Of a stretch of 64,000 nt of DNA, positions 1-10,298 are shown piece by piece (positions within the stretch are counted from its first letter, which is position 1; the number at the start of each line of letters is the position of its first letter). The stretch covers positions 2,852,001 to 2,916,000 of the forward strand of contig OZ250162.1 in NCBI GenBank assembly GCA_965238025.1. The letters run 5' to 3'. The translations under genes were made by a program, and so were the position numbers. Under the pieces are notes generated by a model, which saw nothing but the letters and a program-made list of their open reading frames with translations, was not told the DNA's origin and did no database searches. The DNA comes from Pelagihabitans sp965238025 (lineage in GTDB: Bacteria; Bacteroidota; Bacteroidia; Flavobacteriales; Flavobacteriaceae).

Positions 1-2886
1 ACGGCAGATGGTGATGCCACACTTGTATTTAGTTATATTGGCTTCTCTAGCCAAGAAATCGCCGTTGGTGGGCAAAGCACCATTAATGTGTCTCTTGCAG
101 AAGATGCCAGCCAATTAGAAGAAGTTGTTGTGCTGGGCTATTCAACTCAGACTAGAGGTGAGCTAACCGGTTCTGTTGCTTCGGTTGATGTTGCAGAAGC
201 TACCAAGTTGCCAATTGTTAACGCGGCTGAAGCTTTACAAGGAAGAGTTACAGGGGTTACAGTTATTCAAAGCGGAGACCCAGGAACTCCACCTAAAATT
301 AATATTCGTGGTTTCGGTACCAGTAACAATACCAACCCACTGTATATTATAGACGGTTTGCAAACTGATGATCCCTTTGTTTTAAACAGTATTAATCCAA
401 ATGACATTGATCAAATGAATGTCTTGAAAGATGGTGCGGCTGCAATTTATGGAGCACGTGGCGCGAATGGAGTTATTATTGTCACCACAAAAGCTGGTGG
501 ATATAATATGGAAAAACCTATAGTATCAATTGACACGTATACGGGTTTTTCACAAGCCACAAACTTGCCGGAGTTATTAAGTGCGCAACAACACGGTGAT
601 ATGCTTTTTCAAGGTGCTGCTAACGATGGTGTAGCTTTTGACCACCCACAGTACGGTAGTGGCTCATCAGCAGTTGTTCCGAACCAGCTTATAGGATACA
701 CAAGAATTGCTTCATATAGCCCTGAACAGGTATCGGTACCAGTAAATGCCACAGTAGCCCCGGGTGGGACAGATTGGTTAGATGCTATATTTAGAACGGC
801 TCCAACGCAAAGCGTATCCCTTTCAGTTGCTAATGGTGAAGAAAACAGCAAATATGCTCTTTCTGCAAATTACTTGAACAGACAAGGTGTGTTACTAGAC
901 ACAGAGTTTAAACAAGGTACATTACGTTTAAATTCAGAATTTAAATTAGGTGATAGAGTACGTATTGGGCAACACCTAAGTACTGCCTACTCAAATGGTC
1001 ACGGTGGTGGTGGTGCGCAAGTTGCAGGTGCGGTAAGAAGTAGCCCTCTTATACCTGTTTTTGATGATGAAGGAAACTTTGCAGGTACGAGTTTAGGCTC
1101 AGGAGGAACAGGAAATGCAAGAAACCCTGTTGCGCAATTAGCAAGAGGGGATAATGATTTCAACAAGACCCTTAGGGTATTGGGCGATCTTTATTTATCT
1201 GCCGAAATTTTGAATGGTCTGACTTTTAAAACCAGTATTGGTGGTGCGATAAATTCTTATGACGCAAGACGTTTTCAGGCTTTAGATCCTGAACATGGTG
1301 AACCACTAGGTACGAATACCTTAACAGAATTACATCAAGCTGGTTATGAATGGACGTTTACAAATACATTGAACTACAAAAAGACATTTGATGATCACAA
1401 GGTAGATGTTCTTTTAGGTATAGAAGCGAACAAGCAAGGTCTTAAAATAAATGAAATTTCAAGAAATGGGTTTTTTAATGAAACACCTGATTACTATTTA
1501 TTAGAAAATGGTGACCCAAACTTCCCCCCCAATGTGAACTTTTCCCTCGACCGTGCTAGTTCATTGTACTCATTGTTTGGTTCTGCAACGTACTCGTTTG
1601 CAGACAAATATTTTTTAACAGGTACGATACGTAATGATACTTCATCTCGTTTTTCTGAGGATACAAAGAGTGATATTTTTCCTTCTGTTAGCGCAGGTTG
1701 GGTAATTAGCAAAGAAGATTTCTTAGCTGATTCAGAAATTGTTAGCTGGTTGAAGCTAAAAGGTTCTTGGGGTCAATTGGGTAATCAAACCTTACCAGTA
1801 AATAACCCTAATATTAACATCTCAGGTTTGGATCCAGGCACTGGTAACTACTCTCTTGATGGAAGTACTATTGCTACTGGAGCAATTTTATCAGCAGTTG
1901 GTAATGATGGTTTAAAATGGGAAACCAGTGTTGTCACTAATGCAGGTTTTGAGCTAGGTTTATTTGATAATAGATTGAATTTAGATTTTGAATGGTGGAA
2001 TAAGGACACAGAAGATTTAATTCTTCAAAATTTCAATTTAATTAGTTCGACTGCCATTGATGCAGCTGCTCCTTGGGTTAATTTTGGTAATGTCAATAAC
2101 AAGGGTATTGATATTAATTTGAATTACAAAAATGAGTCAGATGCTGGTTTAGAATATAGCTTCGCCATTAATTACTCTCGATACAAAAATGAGGTTACGG
2201 CTTTAATTAGTGATTTTCTTATTCCGAATAGTGGGCTTAGAGGTGGAGACGTAACCCGAACAGAGGTAGGCGGTCCTATTTCTGCATTTTATGGAAGAGA
2301 AGTTACTGGGTTTGATGACACTGGTCGATTTACATTTTTAGAAACTGGTGATGATGGTACAAATAGAAAAGTGATAGGTAATCCACATCCGGATTTTACC
2401 TATGGTATTAACTTAAATGTAGGGTATAAAGGTTTTGATATCGCTGCGTTTATACAAGGGTCTCAAGGAAATGACATCTATAACTACACAAAAATATTTA
2501 CTGATTTTCCTACTTTCGTGAATGGAAACAGAAGTACTAGGGTTTTAGATTCATGGACACCGACAAATACTGATGCAACCTTACCTGCACTAACAAATTC
2601 TCTTGTACCTATTGAAACAGAACCAAATTCTTATTTTGTAGAAGATGGGTCGTATTTAAGGCTTAAGAATTTACAGATTGGTTATGCTTTACCAGAAAAT
2701 ATTGTTGAAAAAATGGGTATGGATTCATTCAGAGTATATATTCAAGGTACGAATCTTTTAACATTCACTGGTTATGACGGCTTAGATCCTGAAATTGTTT
2801 CGTTTAACAACCTAAACTTAGGTGTAGACGCAGGAGCCGTACCAGTGGCTAATGTTTATACTTTAGGTTTTAATATTAAATTATAA
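1..2886 (+). CDS. SusC/RagA-family TonB-dependent outer-membrane receptor, 5' end missing
   Basis: The reading frame is open from base 1, so the gene begins outside the window; the first in-window GTG (88) is internal. 961 residues are visible. The first ~30 match the end of a carboxypeptidase-regulatory-like domain (TLVFSYIGFSSQEIAV). A TonB-box/plug junction (LEEVVVLGYSTQ) follows, then the plug with NIRGFG, PLYIIDG and YGARGANGVIIVTTK, and a long beta-barrel ending in an aromatic-poor strand (TLGFNIKL). SusC proteins form the transport channel of nutrient-uptake pairs capped by a SusD lipoprotein. The SusD gene starts 4 bp after the stop codon, so the two are co-transcribed. The substrate cannot be told: no glycanase or peptidase gene is adjacent inside the window. 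Family assignment is secure; only the N-terminus, with signal peptide, is unseen. Confidence 0.96.
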   Translation, partial: TADGDATLVFSYIGFSSQEIAVGGQSTINVSLAEDASQLEEVVVLGYSTQTRGELTGSVASVDVAEATKLPIVNAAEALQGRVTGVTVIQSGDPGTPPKINIRGFGTSNNTNPLYIIDGLQTDDPFVLNSINPNDIDQMNVLKDGAAAIYGARGANGVIIVTTKAGGYNMEKPIVSIDTYTGFSQATNLPELLSAQQHGDMLFQGAANDGVAFDHPQYGSGSSAVVPNQLIGYTRIASYSPEQVSVPVNATVAPGGTDWLDAIFRTAPTQSVSLSVANGEENSKYALSANYLNRQGVLLDTEFKQGTLRLNSEFKLGDRVRIGQHLSTAYSNGHGGGGAQVAGAVRSSPLIPVFDDEGNFAGTSLGSGGTGNARNPVAQLARGDNDFNKTLRVLGDLYLSAEILNGLTFKTSIGGAINSYDARRFQALDPEHGEPLGTNTLTELHQAGYEWTFTNTLNYKKTFDDHKVDVLLGIEANKQGLKINEISRNGFFNETPDYYLLENGDPNFPPNVNFSLDRASSLYSLFGSATYSFADKYFLTGTIRNDTSSRFSEDTKSDIFPSVSAGWVISKEDFLADSEIVSWLKLKGSWGQLGNQTLPVNNPNINISGLDPGTGNYSLDGSTIATGAILSAVGNDGLKWETSVVTNAGFELGLFDNRLNLDFEWWNKDTEDLILQNFNLISSTAIDAAAPWVNFGNVNNKGIDINLNYKNESDAGLEYSFAINYSRYKNEVTALISDFLIPNSGLRGGDVTRTEVGGPISAFYGREVTGFDDTGRFTFLETGDDGTNRKVIGNPHPDFTYGINLNVGYKGFDIAAFIQGSQGNDIYNYTKIFTDFPTFVNGNRSTRVLDSWTPTNTDATLPALTNSLVPIETEPNSYFVEDGSYLRLKNLQIGYALPENIVEKMGMDSFRVYIQGTNLLTFTGYDGLDPEIVSFNNLNLGVDAGAVPVANVYTLGFNIKL

Positions 2887-2890
2887 AAAA

Positions 2891-4579
2891 ATGAAAAAGA
2901 AATTAGTTTATTTAATAGGAATTTTTACAATGCTTGGAGCTTGTAGCGATGAATTTACAGAGATTCCAGCGGTAGGTGCATTAAGTGACGCCGCGCTGCA
3001 AAATGAAAGCGGGGTAGATCTATTATTGGTTGGTGCCTATTCTACTTTAGACGGCCGAAGAAATAATGCTTCTGGTAATGGCTTTGCTCAAACGGGCGAT
3101 AACTGGTGGCTTGATGTTTTATCGGATGACGCTCATAAAGGTAGTACCGATGGTGATCAAGCTGATCTTTTTTCCGTAGAAGTGTACGATTGGTCAACTG
3201 CAAATCCTTACATTTTAGGAAGATGGTCTTCGATTTTTGCAGGAATCAATAGATCGAATGCAGTAATTGCATTAATTGCTACTTTTGAAGATTTAGACCT
3301 AAGCGGCAAATTAGCCGAAGCTAGATTTTTAAGAGGTCATTTTAACTTTGAACTTCAAAGGATGTATGGCAATGTGCCTTATATTTCTGAAGAGAACTAT
3401 GCTAATACAGAGTTTAATCAACCAAACCCAGGACCAATCTGGGATCAAATTGAAGCCGACTTTCAGTATGCCGTTGATAATCTTCCAGATACTCAAGGTG
3501 AAGTTGGTCGTCCTAATTTATGGGCCGCTAAAGCTTATTTAGGAAAAGTTCATTTGCAACAAAGCGAGTGGGCAGCTGCATTGGCGCTCTTTACCGATGT
3601 AATCAATAACGGCCCTTTTTCCCTAACCACAGAATTCGTTTCAAACTTTGAAAGCGCTGGTGAAAATAGCACAGAATCCATTTTTGGTATTCAATTTACT
3701 GCTGATGGTGGGCAATCTTTAAATGGAAATATTGGCGGGGTATTGAACTACCCAAACCCAGGTCCCTTTGGTTCATGTTGTGGTTTTTACCAACCATCTC
3801 AAGATTTGGTAAACGCTTTTCAAACAGGTGCTGATGGTCTTCCTTTATTAGACACTTTTAACGATACTGATGTTGCAAATGACTTTGCTTTAGCAGATGA
3901 AGATCCTTTCACACCGCATACTGGGCCTTTAGACCCAAGATTAGATTATACAGTTGGGAGAAGAGGTATTGATTATAACCGTTATGGACCTATGCCTGGT
4001 CAATCTTGGATTCGTGCAGAGTCCGGTGATATTTCCGGCCCATACTTACCGGCCAAAAATGTGTACCAGTCAGGTGATACAGGTAATGTAGGTTCAGGCG
4101 CTTGGGGACAGCAACATTCTGGTATAAACTATCATATTATTCGTTATGCTGACGTTCTTTTAATGGGGGCGGAAGCCGCGGCGGAAACTGGAGATATAGC
4201 CAATGCATTGGCGTGGGTGAACGAAGTACGTAATAGGGCAAAAAACATGACCTATGTACAGAATGAGGCTGGTGATGGCCCAGCGGCGAACTATGTAATC
4301 GAGCCCTATACTGCTTTTGCCGATGCGGCCGAAGCCATTAAAGCGGTTCGCCATGAAAGACGTTTGGAATTAGGTATGGAAGGACATCGTTTGTTTGACA
4401 TTAGAAGATGGGGCAATGGCGTTCAAATCATTAACGATTATATCGCTAATGAAACTAGAACCATTCCAAGTTTTGGCCCTAAAACAAATCCTTACGAAGC
4501 AAAAAATGATTTGCTTCCAATTCCGCTTAATGCAATAGATTTAAGTGGGGGTATTTTGACTCAAAACCCCGGGTACTAG
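2891..4579 (+). CDS. SusD/RagB-family nutrient-binding outer-membrane lipoprotein
   Basis: 562 residues. It starts with a lipoprotein signal peptide (MKKKLVYLIGIFTMLGAC), with Cys18 as the predicted lipidated residue. The middle has the TPR-like pattern of SusD proteins (ARFLRGHFNFELQRMYG, YLGKVHLQQSEWAAAL). The C-terminal part has the family hallmark RHERRLELGMEGHRLFDIRR. SusD proteins sit on the cell surface as a lid over the SusC channel and capture the ligand. The gene follows the SusC gene by 4 bp and is closed by a strong terminator hairpin, so the visible transcription unit is probably susC-susD. The ligand class is unknown. Confidence 0.96.
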   Translation: MKKKLVYLIGIFTMLGACSDEFTEIPAVGALSDAALQNESGVDLLLVGAYSTLDGRRNNASGNGFAQTGDNWWLDVLSDDAHKGSTDGDQADLFSVEVYDWSTANPYILGRWSSIFAGINRSNAVIALIATFEDLDLSGKLAEARFLRGHFNFELQRMYGNVPYISEENYANTEFNQPNPGPIWDQIEADFQYAVDNLPDTQGEVGRPNLWAAKAYLGKVHLQQSEWAAALALFTDVINNGPFSLTTEFVSNFESAGENSTESIFGIQFTADGGQSLNGNIGGVLNYPNPGPFGSCCGFYQPSQDLVNAFQTGADGLPLLDTFNDTDVANDFALADEDPFTPHTGPLDPRLDYTVGRRGIDYNRYGPMPGQSWIRAESGDISGPYLPAKNVYQSGDTGNVGSGAWGQQHSGINYHIIRYADVLLMGAEAAAETGDIANALAWVNEVRNRAKNMTYVQNEAGDGPAANYVIEPYTAFADAAEAIKAVRHERRLELGMEGHRLFDIRRWGNGVQIINDYIANETRTIPSFGPKTNPYEAKNDLLPIPLNAIDLSGGILTQNPGY

Positions 4580-4600
4580 TAAAGAATTGAATTCTATTTT

Positions 4601-4630
4601 AAAAAGGGTCGTTGAAAACGACCCTTTTTT
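4601..4630 (+). terminator. Rho-independent terminator after the SusC/SusD genes
   Basis: Eight-bp GC-containing stem GGGTCGTT (4606-4613) / AACGACCC (4617-4624) with a 3-nt loop. It is extended by A5/T5 pairing and followed by a T run. It lies 21 bp after the SusD stop. Its position also argues against an upstream in-frame start at 4587 for the next gene, which would put the hairpin inside that coding sequence. Confidence 0.9.
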
Positions 4631-4688
4631 TATTGTCTTTTTTAAATTCCCCTTATTTAATTTACCTTTATTCTTCCAAATAACTTCA

Positions 4689-7600
4689 ATGAAAAATACG
4701 CTTTTACTGATTTTGCTTGCTATCATTTTATATTCCTGTGGAGATACGGAAAATTCAGCTAGCGGCAGGTTATTCTCAAAAGTAAGTTCGGAAACTTCAG
4801 GTTTGCATTTTAACAATACCCTCATTGAAAATGATTCAATAAATTATTTCACATACGCCTATATTTATATGGGTGGGGGCGTTTCCGCGGGAGACATTAA
4901 TAATGACGGCTTAACAGATTTGTACTTTACCGGAAATATGGTGCCGAACAAACTGTACCTTAATAAAGGTAACCTGAAATTTGAGGATATTTCTAATGTA
5001 GCTGGGGTTTCTGGAGATTCGAGATGGTATACCGGCACTACTATGAGCGATATAAACAATGACGGTTATTTGGATATTTATTGTTCTGTTGGTGGAAAGT
5101 TCGGACCAAAAGAGAATCAATTGTTTATCAACAACGGCGATAACACCTTTACCGAACAGGCTGAAAAGTATAACATTGCCGACCCAAGCAATAGTGTACA
5201 GGCCACTTTTTTTGATTACGACCTTGACGGCGATTTAGACCTTTATGTTGCGAACTATCCTCCAACACGCTTTGATGCCCCCAATTACTTTTATGCCCTC
5301 AAGCAAAAGTCCCCCAAAAAATTGGAGACCGATAGATTGTTTAGAAATGACGGTGCATCATTTACAGATGTAACCGAAGAATCCGGGATAAAAACGTTTG
5401 GTCTTTCTTTGAGTGCAACAGTGGGCGATTTAAATCAAGACGGATGGCCCGATGTGTATGTTTCAAACGATTTTAGTACCCCTGACTATCTTTTTACGAA
5501 TAATCGGGACGGGACCTTTTCTGAGACCTCACGCATTTCAATGAAGAATACTTCCTTTTATGGAATGGGGGTAGATATTGCAGATTTTAACAATGACGGG
5601 CTGCTGGACGTTTTGCAAGTTGATATGACCGCCCAAATAAACAGAAGGGCAAAAGCAAATATGGCAAGTATGAACCCCAGCCTATTTTGGAGTACCGTGA
5701 ATGCTGGGTTCAACTATCAGTACATGCAAAATAGTTTGCAAATGAACAACGGCAACCTGCTTGATAGCTTGCCCGATTTCAGCAATGTTTCGAGAATAGC
5801 GGGCGTATCGTCTACAGATTGGAGTTGGGGGCCCTTGTTTGCGGATCTAGATAATGATGGCTGGAAAGACATTTTTATATCAAATGGTACACGAAGGGAA
5901 ATCAATAACCGGGATTTCTTTATCGAAATTGAAAAAAAAGGGGTTCATAAGGATAGTACGTTGGCAAAAGCCTTAGCGATTCCCTCAGAGAAAATTGACA
6001 ACTACGCTTTTAGAAACAAAGGTGACCTTAGCTTTGAAAAGGTGAATAAACAATGGGGGATAGAGGATAAAGGATTCTCGAACGGTAGCATATACGTTGA
6101 CCTTGATAACGACGGGGATTTAGAAATTATCACGAATAATATAGACGCAAAAGCCTCCCTCTTTGAAAATAAAAGTTCGGGAACCCAGAATCATTTTACA
6201 CTTGCATTCAACGGGCCTGAATTGAATCCACTCGGAATTGGAACCAAAACTACGCTGTATAGTAATGGGCAAACGCAATATCAGGAAATGACACTCACAA
6301 GAGGGTTTCAATCTTCTGTGGCACCTAAAATACACTTTGGACTGGGGAAGACCACTCAAATAGATTCCCTTAAAGTAACCTGGCCCGGGGGCAACACCCA
6401 AGTCATTTATGGGCCGGAAATAAATACGCAATTGGTATTAGATTATACAGATGTTGGTAAAGCCACCTCGGTAGATCCTGTGGCAGAATCGTTGTTTGAG
6501 TTCGTAGGTGACACCAATAAGATTGTAAGGCACAGACACATGGAAAACTACTATGATGATTTTCAAAGGGAAATTTTATTACCGCACCAATTGTCAAGGT
6601 TGGGGCCCAATATTGCAGTTGGTGATTTAAATAATGACGGTCAGGATGATCTAGTAGTTGGCGCATCTTCACAAAATGAAACAGCCATTTACTACCAATC
6701 AACAGCGGGTGGGAGTTTTGAAAAGACCAATAATACTGCGTTTGTTGGGGATATCGGGAGTGAAGATATGGGCATACATATTTTTGATGCAGAAAATGAT
6801 GGAGATAAGGATATCTATATAACAAGCGGTGGAAATGAATTTGCAGAAGGTTCAAAAGCGCTTCAAGACAGGTTATACCTGAATGATGGGAAAGGTAATT
6901 TTACAAAGTCGCTCACTGCGCTTCCCGAAATGAACACAAGTTCTTCTAGAGTACATAGTAAGGACTTTGACCAAGATGGCGATTTGGATCTTTTTGTTGG
7001 CGGAAGACTTGTTCCCGGTAATTATCCTTCCCCTACAAATTCCTATTTATTGGAAAATATAAGTGTTGATGGAGAGGTTAAGTTTGTTGATGCCACAAAT
7101 AAAAGAGCCGCCGCCCTAGAGGAAATAGGAATGGTTACAGACGGTATTTGGACGGATTTCGATCAAGATGGGTGGACAGATTTAATAGTTGTTGGTGAAT
7201 GGATGCCTATTAGAGTTTTAAAAAATGAGCAAGGGTATTTTAAAGATGTATCAAAAGAAGTTGGTTTAGATGATTCTAGGGGCTGGTGGTTTAGTATAGA
7301 AGAAGGGGATTTTGATGCCGATGGCGATACAGATTATTTAGTGGGTAATCTCGGCCAAAATTATAAGTATAAGGCAAACGAAAAGGAAACCTTTGATATC
7401 TATTTTAATGACTTCGACAATAACAAAACGAAAGATATTGTGTTAAGTTATTACAATGAAGGGGAAAAATTTCCCGTTCGAGGGAGGGAATGTTCATCTC
7501 AGCAAATGCCGGCAATAAAGAACAAATTCAAAAATTACGAATCTTTTTCTAACGCCACCCTGGAGGATATTTATTCCGAAGATGTCCTTGAAAAATCATT

Positions 7601-7982
7601 GCATTATCAAATTAAATCATTTGCAAGCATTTATCTAGAGAATAAAGATGGTAGATTGGTGATGCACAAATTACCGATAGAGGCCCAGTTATCTTCAATA
7701 AATCAAATTTTGGTGTCAGACTATGATAAAGACGGGAATTTAGATGCAGTGGTCGCAGGGAATCTCCATGCCTCGGAAGTTGAGACGCCAAGAAATGATG
7801 CCAGCATCGGCTTGTTTTTAAAAGGTGATGGCGCTGGAGGGTTTATTCCGGTAGAAGGCAAAAAAAGTGGATTATACGTACCAGGGGATGTTAAGGATAT
7901 GGACTTTATTACTATTCAAGGGAAACGACATCTTGTCGCCGCAAAAAATTCTGACTATCTACAGTTCGTAAAAGTGAATTGA
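4689..7982 (+). CDS. FG-GAP/VCBS-repeat lipoprotein with ASPIC/UnbV domain
   Basis: 1097 residues from ATG 4689. This start gives a lipoprotein signal peptide (MKNTLLLILLAIILYSC, lipid Cys17); the frame is open further upstream, but that would translate the terminator. The protein contains many calcium-binding beta-propeller blades of the type DxNxDGxxDxY (for example DINNDGLTDLYF, DYDLDGDLDLYV, DFNNDGLLDVLQ, DYDKDGNLDAVV) spread over its whole length, which suggests two propellers. Between them, at roughly residues 510-580, lies an ASPIC/UnbV segment (SLKVTWPGGNTQVI). Such proteins are common beside SusC/SusD loci in Flavobacteriia and are thought to be surface-exposed, perhaps glycan- or protein-binding; the exact role is not established. 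The gene is convergent with the next one. Confidence 0.9.
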   Translation: MKNTLLLILLAIILYSCGDTENSASGRLFSKVSSETSGLHFNNTLIENDSINYFTYAYIYMGGGVSAGDINNDGLTDLYFTGNMVPNKLYLNKGNLKFEDISNVAGVSGDSRWYTGTTMSDINNDGYLDIYCSVGGKFGPKENQLFINNGDNTFTEQAEKYNIADPSNSVQATFFDYDLDGDLDLYVANYPPTRFDAPNYFYALKQKSPKKLETDRLFRNDGASFTDVTEESGIKTFGLSLSATVGDLNQDGWPDVYVSNDFSTPDYLFTNNRDGTFSETSRISMKNTSFYGMGVDIADFNNDGLLDVLQVDMTAQINRRAKANMASMNPSLFWSTVNAGFNYQYMQNSLQMNNGNLLDSLPDFSNVSRIAGVSSTDWSWGPLFADLDNDGWKDIFISNGTRREINNRDFFIEIEKKGVHKDSTLAKALAIPSEKIDNYAFRNKGDLSFEKVNKQWGIEDKGFSNGSIYVDLDNDGDLEIITNNIDAKASLFENKSSGTQNHFTLAFNGPELNPLGIGTKTTLYSNGQTQYQEMTLTRGFQSSVAPKIHFGLGKTTQIDSLKVTWPGGNTQVIYGPEINTQLVLDYTDVGKATSVDPVAESLFEFVGDTNKIVRHRHMENYYDDFQREILLPHQLSRLGPNIAVGDLNNDGQDDLVVGASSQNETAIYYQSTAGGSFEKTNNTAFVGDIGSEDMGIHIFDAENDGDKDIYITSGGNEFAEGSKALQDRLYLNDGKGNFTKSLTALPEMNTSSSRVHSKDFDQDGDLDLFVGGRLVPGNYPSPTNSYLLENISVDGEVKFVDATNKRAAALEEIGMVTDGIWTDFDQDGWTDLIVVGEWMPIRVLKNEQGYFKDVSKEVGLDDSRGWWFSIEEGDFDADGDTDYLVGNLGQNYKYKANEKETFDIYFNDFDNNKTKDIVLSYYNEGEKFPVRGRECSSQQMPAIKNKFKNYESFSNATLEDIYSEDVLEKSLHYQIKSFASIYLENKDGRLVMHKLPIEAQLSSINQILVSDYDKDGNLDAVVAGNLHASEVETPRNDASIGLFLKGDGAGGFIPVEGKKSGLYVPGDVKDMDFITIQGKRHLVAAKNSDYLQFVKVN

Positions 7983-8046
7983 GTTTTGCCGTTTTGCATC
8001 CTGACTAACTTTAGTGATAAATTTAGAGCCGAAGCAAATTTAAAAA

Positions 8047-10155
8047 TCAATGTGCCGAAAGTTTGAAAGATGAAAGCTGCTCAAGAGCCTCATTTACTGT
8101 GGTAACAGGTAATTTACAGGTACTTTCCTTACAGACGTAAATAAAAGTTTCATTTTCAACGAACCTTGACTTAAATAAAGGGAGTTCACTTGCTTCGGTG
8201 CTTCCCAAAACCAAACTATTTGGCAGGTCGTGGGTGTTTAATTGGGCGACCAAGGCCTTTGCATCTTCCCCGACTACCGCAACTTCAAAATAGGGATACA
8301 CAGTTTTTAGAAACAAAGCATTCCATTCTGAATAGTTAAAAGCATTTTTCTCGAGATGAGGAACTACTGACGAGAGCATACCTTTTGCTTTTTTCAATAG
8401 CTCAATATCGTACATGATATGACCCAGTTTAAAAAGGTTATTTGCTACAACGGCATTGGGTGAGGGGATTACCCCGTCATCTACTTTTAAGATTTTCGAG
8501 ATTAGTTTTGCTTCCGAATTGTATCGATATAAACCAGAGTCTGGGTCAAGAAAATCTTTTTGAATTTTAGTGTTTAAACGTTGAGCAATATTCAGGTAGG
8601 TAGGATCTAAAGTTACCAGATAGATGTCCAAGGCGGCTTTGGTCAAAAAAGCATAGTCCTCCAAAAAGCCTTCTACTGACTTACCATCCTTATAGGTATG
8701 TACCAATTCTCCGTTACTTTTTAAATTTGTAACAGACGTAAAGCTAGATAAAGCCCTATCGAGATACTCCCGATTACCAAAGACTTTATAGGCATCTATA
8801 AAACCGGAGATCAGCAGTGCATTCCATGAAGTAATGAGTTTATCATCTTTTCTTGGGGCTATTCTTGAGCCTCTGGCTGTTAACAACAACGCTTTCCATT
8901 TTGAAATATTCTCGTTTAACTCAGAAACGCTCAGGTTGTGTATTTTGGCAAAATCGGGGCGATTGGTACTTTCGTGAATTATATAGGTGCCATTTTCCCA
9001 AACCTGATTAGGAGCTATTTTATAAAATGCCTTGAATAAGGGAAAATCTGTTTTTAGAACGGATTTCAATTCTTCAAGTTCCCAAACATAAAATTTGCCC
9101 TCTTCACCTTCACTATCTGCGTCTAGGGCGGCATAGTATCCACCTTCGGTATGTTTCATCTCCCGTTCTAAAAAATCCAAGGTTTCTACCACAACTTTTT
9201 TATAACGTTCATCTTTGAATATGGAGTAGGCCTTGGAATACAAACTAACGAGCTGCGCATTATCATATAGCATTTTTTCAAAATGGGGTACTTTCCAGGA
9301 GGCATCGGTACTATATCTGTAAAACCCTCCACCAATATGGTCGTAAATACCACCTAAAGCCATTTTATCAAGTGTTGTTTTAACAAAGGTCTTTGCTTGC
9401 ACATCATTGGCGATTTCAGCATAATCCAGTAGAAAGCTCAAGTTCAAGGGCAACATAAATTTTTGGCTTCCTTTGTTTCCTCCTAATTGTAAATCCCAGT
9501 CTTTTTTCCATAAGGCAATACTGTTTTCCAATGTACTTTTTGTCAAGTTTTCAAAATCATTGATTGGCCGAATAGTATTTACTTCTTCAATTCCCTTGGC
9601 CAAGCGATCCGCGTACGCATTGGCTTCTTCTGGATCTGCCTTATACCGATTGGCGATATCGGTTAGAACCCTGATCCATTGTTCCTTTGTATGATAGGTG
9701 CCTCCGTAAATGGGTTTGCCATTGGGCAGGGTAATCACATTAAGCGGCCATCCTCCGCTTCCTTTTAACAGCTGCAGGGCGGTCATATAAATATGATCTA
9801 CATCGGGTCGTTCTTCACGATCCACCTTAATATTAATGAAATTGGCATTCATTAATTCGGCCACCTCTAAATCCTCAAAGCTTTCTTCTTCCATCACATG
9901 ACACCAATGGCAGGAACTGTACCCCACACTTACTAGTACAAGTTTGTTCTCCTTTGCCGCTACGTCTAAAGCCTCTTGGCTCCAAGGTCTCCAATCTACG
10001 GGATTATGGGAGTGCTGGAGTAAATAGGGGCTTGTTTCATTGATAAGGTCATTGGTAAATGCATGTTCGTTTTTTACCCCCTCTTTTTCTTTACAGGACC
10101 AAAAAGAAATAAATAATGTAAAGCAGAAAATAATAAGGAATCTAGATTGAAGCAT
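8047..10155 (-). CDS. Thioredoxin-like DUF255 / YyaL (SSP411-type) protein with lipoprotein signal
   Basis: 702 residues from ATG at 10155; a TTG nine codons upstream is open but would hide the signal peptide. The N-terminus is MLQSRFLIIFCFTLFISFWSC, a lipoprotein signal with Cys21. The thioredoxin-like domain carries the family motif GYSSCHWCHVM (Cys82 and Cys85) and GGWPLNVITLPNG. An (alpha/alpha)6-barrel-like region of the glycosidase/epimerase type follows (GGGFYRYSTDASWKVPHFEKML). This is the YyaL/spermatogenesis-associated-protein-20 family. Its biochemical activity is not settled; the CxxC suggests a redox or thiol function, here probably in the periplasm or outer membrane. It is a single gene on the minus strand and shows no link to the metabolite locus. 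Confidence 0.9.
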   Translation of the reverse strand: MLQSRFLIIFCFTLFISFWSCKEKEGVKNEHAFTNDLINETSPYLLQHSHNPVDWRPWSQEALDVAAKENKLVLVSVGYSSCHWCHVMEEESFEDLEVAELMNANFINIKVDREERPDVDHIYMTALQLLKGSGGWPLNVITLPNGKPIYGGTYHTKEQWIRVLTDIANRYKADPEEANAYADRLAKGIEEVNTIRPINDFENLTKSTLENSIALWKKDWDLQLGGNKGSQKFMLPLNLSFLLDYAEIANDVQAKTFVKTTLDKMALGGIYDHIGGGFYRYSTDASWKVPHFEKMLYDNAQLVSLYSKAYSIFKDERYKKVVVETLDFLEREMKHTEGGYYAALDADSEGEEGKFYVWELEELKSVLKTDFPLFKAFYKIAPNQVWENGTYIIHESTNRPDFAKIHNLSVSELNENISKWKALLLTARGSRIAPRKDDKLITSWNALLISGFIDAYKVFGNREYLDRALSSFTSVTNLKSNGELVHTYKDGKSVEGFLEDYAFLTKAALDIYLVTLDPTYLNIAQRLNTKIQKDFLDPDSGLYRYNSEAKLISKILKVDDGVIPSPNAVVANNLFKLGHIMYDIELLKKAKGMLSSVVPHLEKNAFNYSEWNALFLKTVYPYFEVAVVGEDAKALVAQLNTHDLPNSLVLGSTEASELPLFKSRFVENETFIYVCKESTCKLPVTTVNEALEQLSSFKLSAH

Positions 10156-10298
10156 AGGGCGAACGACAAATATTGTGCGCAAGTTATGAAATATTTACGC
10201 CGAATCTAGCCTTTGGCTTCTGACTTACTTAATTGGCTGAAGCAAATAAAAAAATGGGGTTCCAGAGTAATAATCGTTTGTTTTTTTGTGACGTGGCC

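Noticed and set aside
88..90. GTG at 88 as start of the SusC gene
   Set aside because: The frame is open to base 1 and the residues before it match the family's N-terminal domain, so the gene simply begins upstream of the window.
4587..4688. N-terminal extension of the FG-GAP protein starting at 4587
   Set aside because: It would translate through the SusD terminator hairpin and bury a clear lipoprotein signal peptide that starts at ATG 4689.
6120..6855. Antisense reading frames of 103 and 150 codons over the FG-GAP gene
   Set aside because: They are mirror frames of repetitive coding sequence with no recognisable domain.
10156..10182. TTG 10182 as start of the DUF255 protein
   Set aside because: ATG 10155 gives a normal lipoprotein signal; the nine extra residues would spoil it.
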